Source: Pseudovirgaria hyperparasitica
Lineage: Eukaryota > Ascomycota > Dothideomycetes > Acrospermales > Acrospermaceae
NCBI RefSeq assembly: GCF_010093815.1
Contig: NW_022985554.1
Span: 280,999-344,998 of the forward strand
Reading direction: 5' to 3'
Length of the DNA: 64,000 nt
Both the position numbers and the translations under genes were made by a program. Shown here one piece after another: positions 59,099 through 64,000 of the stretch (its first letter is position 1; every line of letters starts with the position of its first letter). Under the pieces are notes generated by a model that was given only the letters and a program-made list of their open reading frames with translations, was not told the DNA's origin and searched no databases.

Positions 59099-60844
59099 AT
59101 AGTTCTGACGCTGGGGTGATTCTACTATTTCATAATTACTCAAGCTTTTCGCTGGACGTTGCGCTAAATGCTTGTCGATGATTTTGCAGAAAACGGTATC
59201 CTCAATCGTGCAATTTGCAATGCGATTACAAAATGATGGCTGTCTATCTATTTTTCTTTGGTCTAAATATACTGAACCCGTCTCTTGACTCCAAGTCGCT
59301 AAAGCATTCCATCTTCTACTCGTGATCACATGCACGTCCATATTCACGTCTGACTGACTCCCGAATCATTGTCCCCCAGCACATCCTGAAGAGCAACCCA
59401 TCTCCGCTCTCACCTGGGTCATCTGATAAGTCCCATTGTCTTCCACGGAGTCTCAGTGATTCGACTTGATAAACCCTACGTATGATTGACCATGCACACT
59501 GCTTGCATCTTCGCTTCCATCCAGTCATTTTCCCTGCAATAATACACATGTTCCCAAGAGCTATTATCAACAATTCGATACCCTCACGTATTGATCTCCC
59601 TTGCGCTACCAGACGCACCCTGCGTATCCACGCCATTGACCAGGCATGCGTGGCGCGGCGACAGCCCCTGTCAGTCGGTCGACAGCCAGTAGCAAGAAAA
59701 TTTCCCAGGCCCAGGACAGTGCGATGTAAAGTATCTGCGTCCACAGGATAGCATTCGTGCTGACCTGACCAGGACTGCGCTTCGACACAATGATACAATC
59801 AGATGCCATATCGAGCCATGCAGAAGCAATTGGGTGTCACGAATCGGTGGATGGGAGGCGCCTGTAGCAGGCTCGAAGAAGAGAGATGCGAGGGCCGCTG
59901 GTATTGCAGGATGGCGTTTCTAAGGCGTGCGTGATATCTTCTGTTGCGGACTGTTTCAGCTAGGCTGAGGCGTACCCCTTCGCATGCCTGTATAGTTCCT
60001 AGGTGTGAGATAGGGCGCGACGTGGTTTTGATCTGGCTGGACATCTGAGGCTGTGCCGCTGACGATATGCTTTTGAACAGGTATTTGGGTCTGGCGAGTA
60101 TGGAGTATGTATAGCACTATCTGTGTGTGGTTCAGACGGGTCAGGCACTCATGGCGCCTCGTACTGGTGGATGGCGCTGAGTGTGTACGTTACTCGGGGG
60201 CTCGTTTGTCGGGCGTAGAGACTTTGGCCTTGATAATCGGACACGTCATGGGAGTAGTCCTGTCTCGATTTTGGATTCGATGTGCTTGATTGGCAATGTT
60301 TTGGCGGGTGATCGGATGAACGAAAGGTGTGTTTGTCGATTGGTGCTGAAGCGGCGAGGAATAGGAAAGGGCTGTTGGATACGTCGGGCATCGTCATTGT
60401 AGCGGTGACAAGGACCCTGAGCTGTTCTGATGGTGCAGTCAGATTCGATATAGGTGTATTGATGCAGGTTGACATAGTCTTACCCAGGGGCCTTGACTTT
60501 TGAGATCCGTGGGTGCAGCAGATACACGGATCACCAAGGGCAGATAAGACGGGTGTTCGTACACTATCAGTTGATCATCACCGGTCTTGCAACTGTGTTA
60601 AGCTTCAATCAATGTGATTACACAATAGTAGAAATACTGATCTTGGGTACTTCAAAGTGTTACGGCCGCCTAAATGGCTAGTCGTCGGCGCAAGTTTACA
60701 TCTTAGATCTTATTCTAGAGGGTTTGACCGTAGGTATATATCATTGTTTGGTCATCTAGACAGTCTATGGCTCTATGACTTGGATTTACCCTACGCGTGT
60801 GATGATCATGAGATCGATCGTATGTATGGAGTGGCAGCACTATA
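59099..60844. other. Convergent intergenic region with one possible small gene
   Basis: 1.7 kb between the 3' ends of Dbp9 (plus) and RNA cyclase (minus). Apart from the small minus-strand candidate at 59476-59809 I can support nothing; two open minus-strand stretches near 59800-60480 are not linked by good splice sites. Confidence 0.4.
59476..59809 (-). CDS. Possible small membrane protein
   Basis: Exons 59809-59619 and 59533-59476 are joined over an 85-base intron (GTGCGT donor, TATTGCAG acceptor, in phase), giving 82 residues. After a polar start, residues about 20-43 are hydrophobic (AILWTQILYIALSWAWEIFLL), suggesting one membrane segment, and the protein ends ENDWMEAKMQAVCMVNHT. The splice fit and composition are reasonable but there is no family match, and an unspliced 160-codon frame overlaps it in another phase. 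Confidence 0.32.
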
Positions 60845-62107
60845 TCAGGGGCTGGCCTCCCAAGAAACTGCCTCCTCGTCCGTCACGGTATTGGACTTTT
60901 CAGAGTCTTCCTCCTGCTCTTCCAAGTCTTCCTCCTGCTCTTGAGCTTCCGCCACACTCTCCAAGTCTTCGTCCAGAGCTTCTGCGTCCTGGAATATCAT
61001 CACCTCTCCTCCGGGTACGAGTCCAATGCCTTCGCAAGAACCATTGTCATCAAAAACGACACCCAACATTTTCTTAGTGATCCAGTGTGCTGTCTTCGCA
61101 TGGAGACTCGGCTCCACAGGTCCGTTCTCGTCTTCTCCTGCATAGACACTCGAGCGTCCGTCGGCCAAGGCCTGGAACACCACCAGCTGATCACGTAGAT
61201 GCTTGTCAACAACTCCGCCATGCGCGATGGTTGGCTCAAATGCTGCCAAAACCCTCTTGATGAGTATTTCCACTCCCTTAACGAACATTCCCTGCGGGGG
61301 TTTTATTTCCAGCAGCCTGTCACAGCCAAGTTTGTGGCCGTTCTCAGTTGTAGCTACGAGCAGGAGGTACCATCGGTACATGCTGCGACTATCCTGGAAG
61401 GTCAGTCCTCGAAACGGGATTCCGGGTATCCTTTTGGCAAACATCGCGGGGAGCATCGATTCGAACGTCGACTTGACGGATGCAGGCGCAACTGCAATCG
61501 CATGTACACGTGAGATCATGCCACGTTCTGAGAGCTCGAAGGCTGGGAGCGGCATGCCTCGTGGCAGAGGCGGGATGGTGAATTTCACAGTGCCCATCTT
61601 CATACGTCCAAGTGTCCAACCGCGCTCGGGGCAGTGCACCATGATTTGGGGAAGACCGATGAGTTCGAGAGTCGGAAGCAGGACTTGGTCAACATAGTCG
61701 ATGGAGGGACTGTTCGAGACATTGGTCCCACCCGTGATAATGAGTTCCATCGGGCCCTGCAGGCCAGAGAACAGGAGAAAGGGGAGGACGGCCTGGAAGA
61801 TGAGACTGATGGATCCGGGGCTTTTCTGCGTGATCTTCATGTAGAGATTTTTTTGTATATCTCCTGGGGTGAAAGTCAAGGTTTGGCTGAAAAGCTCGGC
61901 ACCAGTAAGATCAGCATTGCACGCTTCAGCAAGCCAATTGACGCAATTGAGGTGTTGTCCCCTCAGACCTCCACCTTCGTCTCGGTTGCCTCGAATCTGC
62001 TCAAACTGGACTGCAATTCCTGTGAGTGCAGAAACACCCAGAGCGATTCGAAGGAGTTGACCGCCACCTTCAAGTGTGGTCCCATCGATGGTGATGAGAT
62101 TAGCCAT
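60845..62107 (-). CDS. RNA 3'-terminal phosphate cyclase (RtcA/RTCA type)
   Basis: A single exon; I start at the ATG at 62107 (MANLITIDGTTLEGGGQLLR), which matches the usual family start, although the frame is open to 62206. That gives 420 residues. Family marks: EGGGQLLR near the N-terminus, the RGNRDEGGGLRGQH segment, GWTLGRMKMG and LPRGMPLPAFELSERG, and the late VVDKHLRDQLVVFQALADG followed by SLHAKTAHW, where the catalytic His of the family is expected. The enzyme converts RNA 3'-phosphates to 2',3'-cyclic phosphates using ATP. The last 45 residues are an acidic Glu/Gln tail (EQEEDLEEQEED), encoded by short imperfect repeats, absent from bacterial RtcA. Confidence 0.9.
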   Translation of the reverse strand: MANLITIDGTTLEGGGQLLRIALGVSALTGIAVQFEQIRGNRDEGGGLRGQHLNCVNWLAEACNADLTGAELFSQTLTFTPGDIQKNLYMKITQKSPGSISLIFQAVLPFLLFSGLQGPMELIITGGTNVSNSPSIDYVDQVLLPTLELIGLPQIMVHCPERGWTLGRMKMGTVKFTIPPLPRGMPLPAFELSERGMISRVHAIAVAPASVKSTFESMLPAMFAKRIPGIPFRGLTFQDSRSMYRWYLLLVATTENGHKLGCDRLLEIKPPQGMFVKGVEILIKRVLAAFEPTIAHGGVVDKHLRDQLVVFQALADGRSSVYAGEDENGPVEPSLHAKTAHWITKKMLGVVFDDNGSCEGIGLVPGGEVMIFQDAEALDEDLESVAEAQEQEEDLEEQEEDSEKSNTVTDEEAVSWEASP

Positions 62108-64000
62108 GTTAAGAATGTTGGAGTGGAGACAGTCCAATATCTGGTTGATTTTGTTGCAGAAGTTGTGTGTGCAGTGACTCAAATACGCAGTGTAGCCACC
62201 TACCAAAAGTCGAAGTAAAGTGTGCCGACACTAACTCAGCAGAGACTGAGCACTTTACTCACATATTCTTCCAGCTGTGTCCGTGTCTTGCCGGTGTAAA
62301 CAGTTCCCTCGCCGAAGTGACTACAAGGTGTAGTGCAGTCGTGAGATTGGCTGCTTGCTTGTTGAGCTGTATGTATGTGATCCTTTCACATTCGCCGTAG
62401 ACCCTGAAACCCCAGCAAACGAGATGACCAAATCCTGTGTGACAGACTGTAAGATGATTGAACAACAAAGTATAATGCCGGTCCGTGTTTTCCCATCCAA
62501 GGGGTCATGTTTCAACAACAAGTCCTACACCAAACAGTACCATGTCCAAATTCGATCTAGCGTCGACAGTCGTGCATCAGCGAACATCTGTTCGCATGGC
62601 CTTAACATAACCTTAGGCTCTTTTTGGATACATTGGCGTTTACTTGATATTAGAGGCCGCTTGAAGACGGGTGGGTTGCTCCAGTCCTGCAAAGTTCTCG
62701 GACGGATCGAGGGCATATTGCTGACTGGCACAAAATAGGCTGTCTATGAACATCAACTTCCCGGCGACGTGTCGTATACGAGTAGCAGATCTATATCATG
62801 ATTATGTCGCTCTCGAACTCTCTATAATTACCATCCTGTGGTCGTATGAGGCTGCACGCAACGCTACTCACGGCTTCATCTACTCATCGGCGCATCGCCC
62901 GAGCCCCTTTTCGTCCTCAAAAGGCCTCCTATCTCAATTTACATTCGAACGGCGTCTCGCCGCTCTTGAAAACATTACCAGAGGAGCATCGACGAGGTCT
63001 GAGACTGTCAGTCTGTGTCATGGTCCCGAAGTAAGTTGTCAAGACACCTGCTCTCCGAGAACTACAAGCACTGTCAGCGTCTGACTGACCGGTAATGTCA
63101 GAGTCAAGGAAAACCAAACTGTCGTTTAGCACAGTCCAATTTGAAGGAGGTACGATAGTGGCAGAGATATCAAGAGCCAGTGGAGGTATTGGCCGGCGAT
63201 TGGAGCTATCCAGGTCTATAGTCATGATGAGGGTGCCCGTTATCACACCTAAAGTGGTGACCAGTCTCCATTGGCGGCCACTCCACGGCAGCTGCGGTAT
63301 ATTCTTTAAATTCGCATCTCTCTCCTCTGCTTGAGTCTTTGCTCGAGATCCGTCCTTTGTGCCGCAGCATGATGGGCGCTAGAGGGGGAGGGTCGCTCCC
63401 TTATACCATATGGTTCAAGAGGTCTGCAAAACATGAACCACACAGTCGCACTCAACAATCAATGGCCGGCCAGAGTCCGCAGTACGGGGAATCGTCCGTT
63501 AAGATTGATTACAAGTGTCGAGCATATCTCTGCTTCCGGGCCGCACGTGTCGTGTTCTCCCCTTCAGTTCCAAGTCCACAGGCTTCGACACCTTCCGTGA
63601 TTTGGGGTCTCGCCAGCACTATACAAGCCTTACAATCAAGGATCTCTACATCGATGATGACTCGTGGGATCAAAACAGCACTGCTGGAGCATCTAGTGAC
63701 TGCATGATTGTACGTTGCTCTGTAATATCGATCAGTCCAAGAGCTTGGGATATGCCGCAGATGCAATGGCTTAAGTCCAAAACCACTCTGATATATTAGT
63801 GTAGACGGACGCCTCCTCAGAACACGACAAGGAAAACATGATCAGAAGCGATTGAAGGCCATGGAAAGATCATCCCGATACACACACAAGAATGCTTCGG
63901 AGCTGTAGACGATGGACTGTGGAAAGAAGGTGGACTGACTATGTGCGCATAACAACCGCCCGACCGCCTGCCCTATGCACCTCGGGGGCACGGTTTCGGC
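62108..64000. other. No assembled gene; possible exon at 63020-63390
   Basis: Most of this stretch shows nothing. A minus-strand open block from about 63390 to 63090 begins after a good acceptor (CTCCCCCTCTAG) and reads like a membrane protein segment (LPWSGRQWRLVTTLGVITG, then RPIPPLALDISATIV), ending near a GTCAGT donor. I could not find matching flanking exons, and plus-strand frames overlap it, so it is left uncalled. Confidence 0.35.

Noticed and set aside
59316-59798. 160-codon minus-strand frame
   Set aside because: No domain and an unusual Arg/Cys/Trp content. The spliced 82-residue model in another phase reads more like protein, though also weakly.

Overview
This window looks like nuclear DNA of a filamentous ascomycete (Pezizomycotina; Dothideomycetes or a related class is likely, but the sequence alone does not prove this). 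The evidence is short introns of about 42-90 bases with GTRAGT-like donors and CTRAC-like branch sites, moderate GC, scattered genes on both strands, and families typical of these fungi: Dal5-type transporter, DUF1772, DUF6590, small secreted cysteine-rich proteins, Red1/ZFC3H1-type zinc finger. I saw no virus-derived element, transposon, CRISPR array, rRNA or convincing tRNA.

Layout. 0-8.3 kb: a sulfite oxidase without a cytochrome b5 domain, a small secreted 8-cysteine protein, a DUF1772 membrane protein, an F-box protein and a second secreted 8-cysteine protein. 8.6-24.1 kb is a conserved housekeeping block: class II myosin heavy chain (minus) divergent from a Red1/ZFC3H1-like RNA-surveillance protein (plus), then arginyl-tRNA synthetase with an apparent alternative mitochondrial start. 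24.1-33 kb is gene-poor: a 4.4 kb 5' region with purine/pyrimidine tracts leads to one long disordered protein, followed by about 2.5 kb with a CATGG-type minisatellite. 33-36.8 kb: two tandem BTB/zinc-ribbon paralogues and a small acidic protein. 37-43.2 kb: an ALY/REF mRNA export adaptor in seven exons, an SGNH esterase of the isoamyl-acetate-hydrolase type, a Dal5-family MFS transporter and a STRAP-like WD40 protein. 43.2-57 kb is gene-poor and holds two multi-exon DUF6590 genes about 7.4 kb apart and a proline-rich coiled-coil protein with a C-terminal membrane tail. 57.2-62.1 kb: the DEAD-box ribosome-assembly helicase Dbp9 and an RNA 3'-terminal phosphate cyclase. The last 1.9 kb has no gene I can assemble.

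The genes do not form one pathway. Several belong to RNA metabolism (ArgRS, ALY/REF, Red1-like, STRAP, Dbp9, RtcA), with accessory-type genes between them. The most informative result of reading by eye is the set of genes broken into small exons (ALY/REF, both DUF6590 genes, the MFS transporter, STRAP), whose reading frames were joined through phase-consistent splice sites.
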